Assembly (NCBI RefSeq): GCF_000711245.1
Contig: NZ_JOMH01000001.1
Span: forward strand, 1,234,830-1,298,829
Reading direction: 5' to 3'
DNA: 64,000 nucleotides
DNA from: Polycyclovorans algicola TG408
GTDB lineage: Bacteria > Pseudomonadota > Gammaproteobacteria > Nevskiales > Nevskiaceae
The notes beneath the pieces were generated by a model. That model was not told the DNA's origin. It made no database searches and saw only the letters and a list, made by a program, of their open reading frames with translations. Shown piece by piece: positions 8,684-19,926 of this stretch. Made by a program: the position numbers and the translations under genes. How positions within the stretch are numbered: the stretch's first letter is position 1; every line of letters starts with the position of its first letter.

Positions 8684-9775
8684 ATGATGCGTTCAACGCG
8701 ATTCATCGCGGCAGGCAGTGTTTTGGCGATGTTCTCGATGCAGGCGGTGGCCGTTGAAGTCGGGGCCCGCCTCTATGGCGACCTGCGCTACTCGGTGGGG
8801 CATTCCGATGTTCAAGACGGCGCCGATGACACCGAGTTCAGCAGCAACAACAGCCACCTGGGCGTTGCGCTGAGCGGCGCCGAAGGCGACATCAGCGTCA
8901 CCGGTGTTTACGAGTTGGGCATCGACGCCGGTAACACCACCAACGGTAGCGACGACACCCGGCAGGCTTACCTGAGCGTCGGCTCGCCGTTCGGCAGCCT
9001 GGCATTGGGGCAGCTCGAAACCGCTTACAAGCGGGCCGGGCAACAGCTGGACCCGTTCTACAACACCGGTGTGGGGACCATCACCGGCACGCCGTTCGGC
9101 AATGCCGGTGCGCCGGTGCTGGGGCCGGGCTTTGGCCTTTCGGCACTGACCTCCGACACGGTGGACCAGGGACTGGTCGCCGATCAGGTGGCGTACAAGT
9201 CGCCCACCATTGCCAATCTGACCGGCAACGCGGCCATCATTTTTGGCGACGATGATGGCGGCGATGGCGGGCAGGAAGATTTCGGCGTGGGCGTTGAGTA
9301 CGCGGCCGACGGCATTCTGTTCGGGGTGCAGTATCTCGATATCCGTTCTACGGTGAACGGCACGCCCAGCGCCAACTTCAACGCCGGATTGCCCAACGCA
9401 ACCAAGGCAACCCGCGTTTACGGCGGATACGCGACTGAGGTGTGGGGCCTGGGCGCCTCTTGGGAGCCACTGGAGATTGAAGGCGCGCCCGATCGCGACT
9501 ATTACTTTTTGAGCGGCACCTTGAGCCTTAATGACCGAACCCGGCTGGCCGCATCGCTGGGCTATGTCGAAAACGTGCCGTTTGAAGGCCAGAGCCTGTC
9601 ACTCGGGGTGTTCTACGACGTGTTCGCCGGGTTGGAGGCCTACGCCGCCGCACGTTACTCCGACCGCGACGAAGACGCGATCCTCGCCAATGGCTTTGCC
9701 GTGGCCGACGGCCCGTCAGTGGGTGAGTTGGTGTTGGGCATCAACTACCAGTTCAGCCTCGCCGAGCTGTTCTAA
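8684..9775 (+). CDS. Outer-membrane porin (general Gram-negative type)
   Basis: 363 residues with a signal peptide (MMRSTRFIAAG ... AVA) and an N-terminal strand VGARLYGDLRYSV. The rest alternates polar and aromatic residues as in a 16-stranded trimeric porin, contains an acidic glycine-rich loop (DDDGGDGGQED) and ends in ...YQFSLAELF with a C-terminal phenylalanine, the recognition signal for the BAM complex. It should form a diffusion channel for small solutes. ATG 8684 follows AGGAGA by 4 nt; a second ATG follows immediately. NtrC-like palindromes upstream and the glnK-amtB genes nearby suggest nitrogen-responsive expression, but the solute is unknown. Confidence 0.85.
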   Translation: MMRSTRFIAAGSVLAMFSMQAVAVEVGARLYGDLRYSVGHSDVQDGADDTEFSSNNSHLGVALSGAEGDISVTGVYELGIDAGNTTNGSDDTRQAYLSVGSPFGSLALGQLETAYKRAGQQLDPFYNTGVGTITGTPFGNAGAPVLGPGFGLSALTSDTVDQGLVADQVAYKSPTIANLTGNAAIIFGDDDGGDGGQEDFGVGVEYAADGILFGVQYLDIRSTVNGTPSANFNAGLPNATKATRVYGGYATEVWGLGASWEPLEIEGAPDRDYYFLSGTLSLNDRTRLAASLGYVENVPFEGQSLSLGVFYDVFAGLEAYAAARYSDRDEDAILANGFAVADGPSVGELVLGINYQFSLAELF

Positions 9776-9795
9776 GCCGCCCAAGCGGCGCATCC

Positions 9796-9822
9796 AAAAG
9801 CCGGGCAGCGCCCGGCTTTTTT
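9796..9822 (+). terminator. Intrinsic terminator after the porin gene
   Basis: AAAAGCCGGGC / GCCCGGCTTTTTT hairpin with T tract, 20 nt after the porin stop. Confidence 0.9.
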
Positions 9823-9860
9823 GTGACATATTTTTGTGACAGACTTCGCTCGCTTTCAGT

Positions 9861-9876
9861 TGGCACGCAGATTGCT
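9861..9876 (+). promoter_or_regulatory. Sigma-54 (-24/-12) promoter of the TorF-type porin gene
   Basis: TGGCACGCAGATTGCT matches the sigma-54 consensus TGGCACG-N4-TTGCW at every conserved base, with GG (9862-9863) and GC (9874-9875) exactly 10 nt apart. Transcription would start near 9888, leaving a leader of about 60 nt before the ATG at 9948. Sigma-54 promoters need an enhancer-binding activator; NtrC is the likely one given the neighbourhood. Confidence 0.85.
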
Positions 9877-9947
9877 TTTCTTCAACCGGGACCCGCGCAT
9901 CACAAGATCGACGGGAACAACCTCAAGACGTTTCAGGAGAGTAATTG

Positions 9948-10667
9948 ATGAATTTCAAGCATTTGGCTGTGGCTGCAGCGGTGAGCACCGCAACGTTTTC
10001 GGGCTCTGCCTTGGCACAGCTTTCGGGGAATGTGGGCGTGGTGTCGGAATACATGTTCCGCGGCTTCGCGCAGAGCAATGGCGCAGCCGTTCAGGGTGGT
10101 CTCGATTACGCAGCAGACTCCGGCTTTTACGTCGGCACGTGGGCCTCAACGATCAACTTCGCCAGTGCCACCGGTAGCGGTGCAGAAGTCGATGTTTACG
10201 CCGGTTTTGGCGGTGAGGCTGGAAGCGTTTCCTACGACATCGGTGCGATTTACTACTGGTATGCCGAAGAAGATGAGCCGGGCCCTCAGGACCCGTCACT
10301 CAACACCATCGAAACATACGGAAGCCTCGGCTTCGGCCCGTTTACCCTGGGCGCTTACGTGGCGTTTGGTGATTACTTCGGTGCAGTGAATCCTGATGGG
10401 ACTGATGCTGACGGCGCCTATGGCATCTCGGGTGCTCTGAGCCTGCCGCTGTCGGAATTGATGTCTTTTGACGCGATGGTTGCATTACATGATGGTGAAG
10501 GGAACGAAGCGTTCACCCCCGATGGCGATGGCTACATCGAATACAACATCGGCGTATCTGCTGCGCTAGAAAACGGGTTCGGCATGGGCTTTGGTCTGGT
10601 TGCCACCGATATCGACGATGACGATCCGAAGTTGGTCATCAGCGGCAGCTACGGCTTCGATCTGTAA
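9948..10667 (+). CDS. TorF family putative porin (gcw_chp-type outer-membrane barrel)
   Basis: 239 residues. Signal peptide MNFKHLAVAAAVSTATFSGSALA, then LSGNVGVVSEYMFRGFAQSNG, the typical start of the TIGR02001/TorF barrel family, followed by GGLDYAADSGFYVGTWAS and alternating beta strands, ending GSYGFDL. The family is often found near glnK-amtB genes and is thought to form an outer-membrane channel. ATG 9948 sits 7 nt after AGGAGA. Its expression is almost certainly sigma-54 dependent, which ties it to nitrogen limitation. The channel's solute, perhaps a small nitrogen compound, is inference only. Confidence 0.85.
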   Translation: MNFKHLAVAAAVSTATFSGSALAQLSGNVGVVSEYMFRGFAQSNGAAVQGGLDYAADSGFYVGTWASTINFASATGSGAEVDVYAGFGGEAGSVSYDIGAIYYWYAEEDEPGPQDPSLNTIETYGSLGFGPFTLGAYVAFGDYFGAVNPDGTDADGAYGISGALSLPLSELMSFDAMVALHDGEGNEAFTPDGDGYIEYNIGVSAALENGFGMGFGLVATDIDDDDPKLVISGSYGFDL

Positions 10668-10694
10668 CGATTCACTGGTCTGCAGTTGCTACGC

Positions 10695-10719
10695 AAAGCC
10701 GCCTTCGGGCGGCTTTTTT
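10695..10719 (+). terminator. Intrinsic terminator after the TorF-type porin gene
   Basis: AAAGCCGCC-TTCG-GGCGGCTTTTTT, a UUCG-loop hairpin with T tract. It lies between the converging porin and comM genes and may act weakly on the opposite strand too. Confidence 0.9.
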
Positions 10720-10734
10720 GTTGGGCTTTCAGGC

Positions 10735-12984
<2,250 letters not shown>

Positions 12985-13003
12985 TATCCAAGGAGAGAAC
13001 ACG

Positions 13004-14362
13004 ATGAATCGTTCTGTATTCAAATGGCTGATGCTGGCCGCTGGGGCGGGGGCCGCCTTCGGAGTCTCTGCGCAGGAAGCAGAGGTCATGACGGAGGTGG
13101 CTGAAGCGGCCGCCGGTATTTCCACGGCCGAACTGGCTTACGCACTCGACACCTTTTACTTCCTGGTGGCCGGCGCGTTCGTGATGTGGATGGCGGCGGG
13201 CTTCTCGATGCTGGAGGCCGGGCTGGTCCGTTCCAAGAACACTGTTGAAATTCTGACCAAGAACGTCGCGCTGTTTGCGACCGCCTGCGTCATGTATCTG
13301 TTGATCGGCTACAACTTCATGTACACCGAAGCCGGAATGTATCTGCCCGGGTTCGATTTCATGCTGTCGATGGAAGACAACGCCGCCGACGTGGTCAACG
13401 CCGGTGGTGAAGACGCGCCTTATTACTCTGGGCTGTCGGACTTCTTCTTCCAGGTGGTGTTCGTGGCCACCGCCATGTCCATCGTCTCGGGTGCGGTCGC
13501 CGAGCGTATGAAGCTGTTTTCCTTCCTCGCCTTCGCGGTGGTGATGACCGGCTTCATCTACCCGATCCAGGGCATGTGGAGCTGGGGCGGCGGTTTCTTG
13601 GGTGAAACCTTCGGCTACTCCGACTACGCGGGTTCGGGCATCGTGCACCTCTGCGGTGCGGCTGCGGCACTGGCACTGGTGATTCTGATCGGACCCCGCA
13701 AGGGCAAGTACGCAGCCGATGGCAAGGTTCATCCGATTCCGGGTGCGAACCTGCCGCTCGCCGCGCTGGGCATGTTCATCCTGTGGATGGGCTGGTTCGG
13801 CTTCAACGGCGGTTCGGAGCTGGCAGTCGCCAGCGTCGATTCGGCCAACAACGTCGCCAAGGTGTTCGTCAACACCAACATGGCTGCCAGCGGCGGTTTG
13901 CTGGCTGCGTTGATCATGGCGAAGCTGCGCTTCGGCAAGGCTGACTTGACCATGGCGATCAACGGCGCCTTGGCCGGTCTGGTGGCAATCACCGCAGATC
14001 CGCTGTCACCGTCGTCGGGTCTGGCGACTCTGATCGGCGCGGCCGGTGGCGTGCTGGTGTTCTTCTCGATCCTGGCCCTCGACAAGCTGAAGCTCGATGA
14101 CCCGGTCGGTGCCATCTCGGTGCACGGCACGGTCGGTATCTGGGGCGTGCTCGCAGTGCTGCTGTCCAACGACGGCGCCACGGCGACCGGTCAGTTGGTG
14201 GGCATTGCCGCGATCTTCGCCTGGACCTTCGGTTTGACCATCGTCATCGGCTTGATCATCAAGGCCATCATCGGCTTGCGGGTCTCCGAGGAAGAAGAAC
14301 ACGAGGGTATCGACCTTGCTGAATGCGGCATGGAAGCCTATCCCGAGTTCAAACAGGGCTGA
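13004..14362 (+). CDS. amtB: Ammonium transporter AmtB
   Basis: 452 residues: signal peptide (to about residue 22, ending VSAQEA), an extracytoplasmic stretch, then 11 membrane segments typical of Amt proteins. Seen motifs include FVMWMAAGFSMLEAGLVRSKN, FFFQVVFVATAMSIVSGAVAERM, GGFLGETFGYSDYAGSGIVH (first pore histidine), and GMFILWMGWFGFNGGS and SVHGTVGIWG (second histidine). The trimer conducts NH3/NH4+ into the cell. ATG 13004 follows AAGGAGAGAAC. Co-transcribed with glnK and followed by a strong terminator. Confidence 0.96.
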   Translation: MNRSVFKWLMLAAGAGAAFGVSAQEAEVMTEVAEAAAGISTAELAYALDTFYFLVAGAFVMWMAAGFSMLEAGLVRSKNTVEILTKNVALFATACVMYLLIGYNFMYTEAGMYLPGFDFMLSMEDNAADVVNAGGEDAPYYSGLSDFFFQVVFVATAMSIVSGAVAERMKLFSFLAFAVVMTGFIYPIQGMWSWGGGFLGETFGYSDYAGSGIVHLCGAAAALALVILIGPRKGKYAADGKVHPIPGANLPLAALGMFILWMGWFGFNGGSELAVASVDSANNVAKVFVNTNMAASGGLLAALIMAKLRFGKADLTMAINGALAGLVAITADPLSPSSGLATLIGAAGGVLVFFSILALDKLKLDDPVGAISVHGTVGIWGVLAVLLSNDGATATGQLVGIAAIFAWTFGLTIVIGLIIKAIIGLRVSEEEEHEGIDLAECGMEAYPEFKQG

Positions 14363-14421
14363 GGTTTTCACACACGCGTCATGGCAACACACCGCCGGTT
14401 CTCCTCCGGCGGGTGGAATTG

Positions 14422-14449
14422 GGGCGGGTCGAAAGACCCGCCCTTTTTT
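14422..14449 (+). terminator. Intrinsic terminator after amtB
   Basis: GGGCGGGTC-GAAA-GACCCGCCC with a six-T tract: a 9-bp GC-rich stem closed by a stable GAAA tetraloop. It separates the glnK-amtB transcript from the second PII gene, which must therefore depend on read-through or its own promoter. Confidence 0.93.
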
Positions 14450-14531
14450 GCGTCTGCAGGACCCGGTCAGCGGCAGTGGCGCGGTCAGCGCTACACTGCC
14501 GCTTCTCTTTTTTTGAGTTGGAGCGCGTCCC

Positions 14532-14870
14532 GTGAAAATGCTCGTCGCCATCATTAAGCCGTTCAAACTTGACGCTGTCCGTGAGGCGCTTGCCGACCTG
14601 GGCGTGCAGGGGATGACGGTGACCGAGGTGCGGGGTTTCGGTCGGCAGAAGGGTCACACCGAGCTTTACCGTGGTGCGGAATATGTCGTGGACCTGCTGC
14701 CCAAAATCAAACTTGAAGTGGCGCTGGCGCCCGACCAGCTCGACCCGGCCATTGAGGCCATCAGCAAGGCGGCGCGCACCGGCCAGATCGGCGACGGCAA
14801 GGTATTTGTTTACGACCTGGAGCAGACCATCCGCATCCGTACCGGTGAGGCCGGTATCGAAGCCGTTTAA
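14532..14870 (+). CDS. glnB: Second PII signal protein (GlnB-like)
   Basis: 112 residues, clearly paralogous to the GlnK at 12.6 kb: same YRGAEY T-loop with Tyr51 and same GDGKVFV ... RIRTGE signature, but more different in the 65-80 segment (LEVALAPDQLDPAIEAI). GTG 14532 is the start, with GGAG 9 nt upstream and the homologous MKMLVAIIKPF beginning. The assignment to GlnB rather than GlnK rests on its separation from amtB by a terminator and lack of a clear sigma-54 site, so it may be constitutive. Its stop overlaps a convergent gene by 4 nt. Confidence 0.85.
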   Translation: MKMLVAIIKPFKLDAVREALADLGVQGMTVTEVRGFGRQKGHTELYRGAEYVVDLLPKIKLEVALAPDQLDPAIEAISKAARTGQIGDGKVFVYDLEQTIRIRTGEAGIEAV

Positions 14871-15730
14871 CGTGACGCGTCGGGCTGGGGCGAAAGCCCT
14901 GCGCTGACGCCGAGCAGTGCCCAGCGGTCGCCAGGCGCATAGAGGTTGATTGGGTCGAGCCGTACCGGCGCCGGCGGTTCCACCGCGACGATAAACGACT
15001 GTGGCACGCGCATCAGCGTGTGCAGCGTCGGGGTCAGTTCGGTCGGCAGCGCCCACCCGCTGTCACCGGCCATGGCCTGCAATTGCTCCAGCGTGGTGTC
15101 GGCCCAAGTGTCCACCGGACGCCGCGCGGCCAGCGCCGCGCCCTGCTGCAGGCGCGACAACACCCCGCTGTCATAGACCGCCAGCGTGGCGTCGACCAAG
15201 GTCATCCCGGCCAGCGTGAATGCTGGAAATTCAGGCCCGGCATGAAAGCGCGCGGTCAGCTCGACGGCCAGCCCGTCCAGCACCTGCCAGTCAAGCCCCC
15301 ATTGCCATGGCAGCCCGTCCAGCGGGGGTCTCGCCTGTATCGTCAGCGCGCCGTCGAGCTGCGTGATCCCGGCGCGCCGCAGCATCTGGTCCAGCGTAGC
15401 CGGGAGGCCGTCGACCGGGATCTGCAAACCATCCATGACAATTCGGCGCTCGCCTGTGGCGGCATCGGCATCGCCCAAATACAGCCTTTGCGCGCTCAGC
15501 CGGTAGCCCACCGGCAGACCGAGGCCATCACGCCAGCCGCCGACCGGCTCCAGCGTGACGCCTTGCAGGGTGACCGGCTGCCCAGGCCAGGCGCGCAGCG
15601 TCTGATGGCGCAGCAGCGCATACGGCCGCAATGCAGTGACCTGTTGTGCAACCGCCTGCGTCGCACGGTGGTGCAGCCACCCCGTCCACGCCAGCGCGAG
15701 CACGACGACCAGCAGAAGGAAACGGATCAT
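14867..15730 (-). CDS. Hypothetical membrane-anchored protein
   Basis: 287 residues. Residues 2-17 (IRFLLLVVVLALAWTG) form an N-terminal signal-anchor; the rest is predicted to lie in the periplasm. The body reads as alternating beta segments (PVTLQGVTLEPVGG, RIVMDGLQIPVDGL, LDGALTIQARPP, ALDGLAVELTARF), loosely reminiscent of AsmA/YdgA-type beta-rich periplasmic domains, and is rich in Leu and Pro. I do not recognise a named family and see no catalytic motif. It converges on the second PII gene with a 4-nt overlap and has no operon partner. Confidence 0.6.
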   Translation of the reverse strand: MIRFLLLVVVLALAWTGWLHHRATQAVAQQVTALRPYALLRHQTLRAWPGQPVTLQGVTLEPVGGWRDGLGLPVGYRLSAQRLYLGDADAATGERRIVMDGLQIPVDGLPATLDQMLRRAGITQLDGALTIQARPPLDGLPWQWGLDWQVLDGLAVELTARFHAGPEFPAFTLAGMTLVDATLAVYDSGVLSRLQQGAALAARRPVDTWADTTLEQLQAMAGDSGWALPTELTPTLHTLMRVPQSFIVAVEPPAPVRLDPINLYAPGDRWALLGVSAGLSPQPDASR

Positions 15731-15867
15731 GGCCGCAGTTTAGGGTGCGCGCCCTGTTGCCGTGGGCCAGTGCCAGGGGCATGAGCGGCCCACATCACAC
15801 GGTCGACGCGGGCCTCTTGCGCGCCGCTCAATTTCCGCCGAGGTCGGTGAACGGCTATCCTCAAGGC

Positions 15868-16311
15868 ATGTCGATTTCGGTCATGGGTTTCGGGCTGGGC
15901 GGGCGCCGCTGCGGGGCGCTGATGCTGTTGTGCGTGCTGCCGCTGTCGGCGGTCTCGGCGGATGCGGCGATTTACCGTTGGGTGGATGCGCAGGGCCGCG
16001 TCCATTACGGCGATGCCACGACCGCGCCGCGCAGCGCTGAAGCGGTGCCGCGCCGCGGCGCCGACGCGCCTGCGGGCGCGGCGTCAGCCGTTGACCCGAC
16101 CGAACTGCCGGTCACCGAGCTGCCGCCCACCGAGCAAAGTTGCGAGCAGGCGCAGGCGCAGTACGACGCCTACCGGGGGGCTAACCAGATTGTTGAAACC
16201 GACAGCCTGGGCGTGGAGCGAACGATGGATGGCGCGCAACGCGAGCAACTGCTGGCCCGCGCCGAGATGCGCGTGAGCCGGGCCTGTGGCGATGCCGCAG
16301 TCACCCCATGA
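15868..16311 (+). CDS. DUF4124 domain protein, exported (first of a tandem pair)
   Basis: 147 residues. A signal peptide (hydrophobic LMLLCVLPLSAVSADA) precedes the DUF4124 signature AIYRWVDAQGRVHYGDAT at about residues 32-50, a short beta module common in periplasmic proteins of gammaproteobacteria with unknown role. A Pro/Ala linker and a cysteine-containing helical tail (two Cys, EQSCEQAQAQYD and SRACGD) follow; the cysteines may form a disulphide. Overlaps the next DUF4124 gene by 4 nt (ATGA). Confidence 0.75.
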   Translation: MSISVMGFGLGGRRCGALMLLCVLPLSAVSADAAIYRWVDAQGRVHYGDATTAPRSAEAVPRRGADAPAGAASAVDPTELPVTELPPTEQSCEQAQAQYDAYRGANQIVETDSLGVERTMDGAQREQLLARAEMRVSRACGDAAVTP

Positions 16312-16772
16312 CGGTGCGCTGGCTTGTGCTGGTGCTCGCCGCAATGGGCATCACGCCGGCTGCGGTTGCGTCGGCCGTCTACAAATGGGTGGACCAGGCC
16401 GGACAGGTGCACTACGACGACACGCGCGTGGCCGACGGCCAGCGACTGACGCGCGAACTGCTGGCAACGCGGGTGGTCGCGCCGGCCGCCGACAAGGGTT
16501 TGACGGTGCCCGCCGAGTGGGTCGACCTGTTTGCCCGTCAATGCGACCGCGCCGGCTCACGCATCCAGACGTTGCGGATGGCCACGGCGGTATACGGGCT
16601 GTCGCCTCGCGGTCACGAGTTTCGCTACACCGACCAGCAGGTTCGGCTGATGATCGTCGAGGCCCGTGCCGAGGCGGCGCAGCACTGTCCCGCCAACGCC
16701 GCGCGCGATGCCTATCGCGACGCGCTGGCCGCCGCCCGGCTGCGACTCGCACACGAGACCGCGCATGAGTAA
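16308..16772 (+). CDS. DUF4124 domain protein, exported (second of a tandem pair)
   Basis: 154 residues with signal peptide (VLVLAAMGITPAAVASA) and DUF4124 signature AVYKWVDQAGQVHYDDTR. Like its upstream neighbour it ends in a helical region with two cysteines (RQCDRAG, AQHCPAN), so the pair probably arose by duplication. It overlaps the hemD-hemX fusion by 8 nt, giving a coupled block DUF4124-DUF4124-hemDX-hemY. Function unknown; linkage to haem genes may be incidental. Confidence 0.75.
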   Translation: MTVRWLVLVLAAMGITPAAVASAVYKWVDQAGQVHYDDTRVADGQRLTRELLATRVVAPAADKGLTVPAEWVDLFARQCDRAGSRIQTLRMATAVYGLSPRGHEFRYTDQQVRLMIVEARAEAAQHCPANAARDAYRDALAAARLRLAHETAHE

Positions 16773-18624
16773 GGCCGACGACTCGCCGCTGAAGGGCCGG
16801 CGCATCATCAATACCCGCCCGGCGGGCCAGGGCGACAGCCTGATGGCGGCGCTGGCGCGCGACGGCGCCGACCCGGTCGCGCTGCCGATGCTGCGTATCG
16901 AGACGATGCTCCGCGACGAGGCCTTGTCGCAGGCCATCGCGGCGCACGCTGACGCCGCGCTGTGGGTGTTCACCAGCGTCAATGCCGTGGCACCTTTTGC
17001 CGATTTGCCGCAGCCGATTCGCTGGCCGCCCAGGGTCGCGGCCATTGGCCGGACCACGGCCGCCAAACTGGGCGCGCTGGGCGTCAACGCCTGGACGCCG
17101 GCCGACGGCAGTCGCTCCGAAGACCTGTTAACCGATCCCCGCCTGGGCGATGTCAGCGGCGTCCAAATCACCCTGATCGGCGGTGAAGGGGGACGTGGCC
17201 TGCTCGCCGACACCCTGCGTGAACGCGGCGCCCGTGTCGACACCGTTGCGGTGTATCGGCGGGTGGCCGAAACCCCGGCGGCGTCAGCTTTGACGAGCGC
17301 ACTGCAAAGCGCCGAGGTGGTGCTGTTCACCAGCGCCGAGGCCATGAGCGCCTGGCACGCGTCGATGCGCGCCGCCGACCGTCCATTGGACGGACCCGAT
17401 GCCCCGCGATGGCTGGTCATCAGTCCGCGTCTCGCCGATCATGCAAAGTCTTTAGGCTATTCCGATGTGCCGCTGATGGCGGCAGGCCCCTTTGATGCCG
17501 ACCTGATTGCGGCGCTTCACTCTCATTTTGGTGCTGTCTCTTCCATGTCCGAACCCTCGTCAAAGCCTGCTGAGCCCCAGTCCGTGCCTGCTGCCCCCGC
17601 GCCTGCGGCGGCGGCAAAACCTTCGCCGGCGGCGACTGCGCCTCGCCGAGGCGGTCGCGGTGCCGGCGTGGCCATTTTTCTCGCCTTGCTGGCGGTACTG
17701 ATCAGCGCCGCCGGGGTGGCCGCCGGCTACTGGGCGTGGATGGAGCTCGACACCGCCCGCACCCTGCTGGTCAACGACAGCGAGCGGACCCAGCGCATGG
17801 CCGACGATGTCGTGCGGCAGCAGCGCGAGGCGGTCGAGCTTGCCCAACAGGTCGGTGACCAGACGGCGGCGTTGCAGCTGCGCATGGAGGGTTACGACGA
17901 GGCCTTCGGCCAGCTCAAGGACAGCATCGACCTGGGGCGCTCGCAGATCACCCTGACCACGGTCGAGCAATTGTTGCTGCTGGCCAACGAGCGCCTGCAA
18001 CTGGCCTCGGACATTCAGGGTGCTGACGCCGCGCTTGAGCGTGCCGACGACCGTTTGCAACAGTTGGCCGATCCGCGCGTGCACGGTGTACGCGAAGCCA
18101 TTTCCCGCGAGCGGACGGCGCTGGCGGCGCTGCCACGATTCGACCGCGAAGGGGTTGCGCTGGCGGTGTCGAGTCTCATTGAGCAGATCGACGCGTTGCC
18201 GCTTGCGCCCAGCGTCCGCGAAGCCCCCGAGATGGACCTCGCCGCCGTCGACCTGGACGGTGAGCGGCCGATGCTGGACCGGCTGACCGACATCCTCGGC
18301 CAACTGTTCGTGCTGCGGCGTGAAGGCGGTGAAACCATCGGTGCGCTGCCGGAATCGGCCGCCGCCTCGACCCTGATGCTGCTGCACATCAAACTCGAAA
18401 ATGCCCGCGCTGCGTGGCTTGCCGGCGACGTCGCCGAGTTCATCCGCATCCTTGGTTCGGCGCAGCAATGGCTGGCACGGCACTTTGCGGTTGACCAGCC
18501 GGCGGTGGCGGCGTTCGAGGCCGAGTTGCAACGCTTGCAGCGGCAGCCCGAGATGGTCGAGATGCCGGACGTCACCCGCAGCCTGACGCTGCTGCGTGCC
18601 CAGCTTGAGCCGGGGGCGCAATGA
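16765..18624 (+). CDS. hemDX: Fused uroporphyrinogen-III synthase HemD / membrane protein HemX
   Basis: 619 residues in one uninterrupted frame. Residues 10-255 are HemD (GRRIINTRPAGQGDSL, VFTSVNAV, ITLIGGEGGRGLLADTLRERG, VLFTSAEAM), which closes hydroxymethylbilane into uroporphyrinogen III. A Pro/Ala-rich linker (262-298) leads to a membrane segment (301-323) and a HemX domain with long helices (coiled-coil DVVRQQREAVELAQQVGDQT, then TLTTVEQLLLLANERLQLAS). No stop separates the parts; an in-frame ATG at 17545 (residue 261) could produce HemX separately. Such fusions are known. It overlaps hemY by 4 nt. hemC is not adjacent. Confidence 0.9.
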   Translation: MSKADDSPLKGRRIINTRPAGQGDSLMAALARDGADPVALPMLRIETMLRDEALSQAIAAHADAALWVFTSVNAVAPFADLPQPIRWPPRVAAIGRTTAAKLGALGVNAWTPADGSRSEDLLTDPRLGDVSGVQITLIGGEGGRGLLADTLRERGARVDTVAVYRRVAETPAASALTSALQSAEVVLFTSAEAMSAWHASMRAADRPLDGPDAPRWLVISPRLADHAKSLGYSDVPLMAAGPFDADLIAALHSHFGAVSSMSEPSSKPAEPQSVPAAPAPAAAAKPSPAATAPRRGGRGAGVAIFLALLAVLISAAGVAAGYWAWMELDTARTLLVNDSERTQRMADDVVRQQREAVELAQQVGDQTAALQLRMEGYDEAFGQLKDSIDLGRSQITLTTVEQLLLLANERLQLASDIQGADAALERADDRLQQLADPRVHGVREAISRERTALAALPRFDREGVALAVSSLIEQIDALPLAPSVREAPEMDLAAVDLDGERPMLDRLTDILGQLFVLRREGGETIGALPESAAASTLMLLHIKLENARAAWLAGDVAEFIRILGSAQQWLARHFAVDQPAVAAFEAELQRLQRQPEMVEMPDVTRSLTLLRAQLEPGAQ

Positions 18625-19805
18625 TCATGCTGGTGATGTTGTTGCTGGCGGCGCTGGCGGTGGGCGCGGTCGCCGCCTACCTTTTGGGTGTCGATGCTGG
18701 CTACGTGCTGTTCACCTGGCAGGGCTGGGTACTGGAAAGCACGCTGGCCGGCTTTGCCGTGCTGCTGTTCGCGGTCTGGCTGACGCTGTGGCTGCTCAGC
18801 CGAATCACCGGCGGTGCGCTGCAACTGCCGTCGTCGTTGCGCGGCTGGTTTCATGAGCGGCGCACCAGCAAAGCCCAGCAGAATTTCGTCCGGGGTCTGC
18901 GCGAGCTGGTGACCGGCGAGCCGCGCGTCGCCGAGCAATCGCTGCTGCGCGGCATTGCCGACCATGAGGCGCCGGACCTGAGCTATGTGGCCGCCGCCCG
19001 CGCAGCGCAGATCCAGGGCGCCTATGACCGCCGCGATGCCTACCTGGATCGCGCGATGGCCTTGGAGAATCCGCCGTTGGAATCGGTGATGGCCGAGCGT
19101 ATTCGCCTGCTCGTGGCCTCCGGGGAGCCGCAACGTGCGCTTGATGCGGCGCGTCACTTTCACGGCCAGAACCCGAAAAGCCGGGTTGCGTTGCTGTTGC
19201 TCGCCGAGTCGCTGGCACGCGTCGGTGAGCATCGCGAGCTCTATGCCTTGATGGCCGGTCCGGGCAAGGTGCTGACGCTCGACAGCCGCTTTCCGCTCAC
19301 CGTCAAGGCTTTCACCATGTTGCTGAGCCGCGCGGCCGCGGCCGGTGAACTGGCCGTCGTGAAATCGCTATGGGACGAGGCCAAATCGGAGATCTGTGCC
19401 GATCCCGGCGTACAGCGCGCCTATGCGCTGGCGCTGGCCCGGCTGAACGCCGAAAGCGATGCGGTGGCGGTGATCAACCGCGCCCTCAAAGCCCGCTGGG
19501 ACGCCGAGTTGGTGCGCTGCTTTGGCGCGCTGGAGAACATCGACCCGGTCGGCCAACTGGCCAGCATCGAACAATGGCTGCAGCGCTACGGCGAAGAAAC
19601 CGAGCTGCTGATCGCTGCCGGGCTGACCTGCGCGCGCAATCGACTGTGGGGCAAAGCTGGCAGTTACCTCGAAGCGGCTGCTGCCTCACATGGCACGCCG
19701 ACGGTTTACTGGCACCTTGGGCAGCTTGCCGAGCGCAACCAAAAAGTCGACGAGGCCTTGGCGCATTACCGTCGGGGTCTTGAGATGGCGGCCAAAGGCC
19801 CCTGA
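18621..19805 (+). CDS. hemY: HemY, membrane-anchored TPR protein
   Basis: 394 residues. Two N-terminal membrane helices (about 2-22 and 40-62) are followed by the family's cytoplasmic block HERRTSKAQQNFVRGLRELVTGE and TPR-like helical repeats to the end (VYWHLGQLAERNQKVDEALAHYRRGL is a full TPR). HemY accompanies HemX in gammaproteobacteria and is linked to late haem/porphyrin handling, without a defined enzyme activity; it is not the protoporphyrinogen oxidase also called HemY in Gram-positives. ATG overlaps the hemDX stop. Confidence 0.9.
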   Translation: MIMLVMLLLAALAVGAVAAYLLGVDAGYVLFTWQGWVLESTLAGFAVLLFAVWLTLWLLSRITGGALQLPSSLRGWFHERRTSKAQQNFVRGLRELVTGEPRVAEQSLLRGIADHEAPDLSYVAAARAAQIQGAYDRRDAYLDRAMALENPPLESVMAERIRLLVASGEPQRALDAARHFHGQNPKSRVALLLLAESLARVGEHRELYALMAGPGKVLTLDSRFPLTVKAFTMLLSRAAAAGELAVVKSLWDEAKSEICADPGVQRAYALALARLNAESDAVAVINRALKARWDAELVRCFGALENIDPVGQLASIEQWLQRYGEETELLIAAGLTCARNRLWGKAGSYLEAAAASHGTPTVYWHLGQLAERNQKVDEALAHYRRGLEMAAKGP

Positions 19806-19926
19806 TCGGCGGCGTCGAACGACCGCCAGGCCGGGTTGCTGATCGCCGGCCGCGCTGCCAACTGGCGCACGGTCTGCGTTGGGCAGCCGGGTACAATGCG
19901 CCCCCGTCCTCACGTGTCGCAGGTCC

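Noticed and set aside
14480-14531. Sigma-54 promoter for the second PII gene (GG-N10-GC near TGGCGCGGTCAGCGCT)
   Set aside because: Only the bare GG/GC spacing fits; the rest of both elements differs, as expected by chance in GC-rich DNA.
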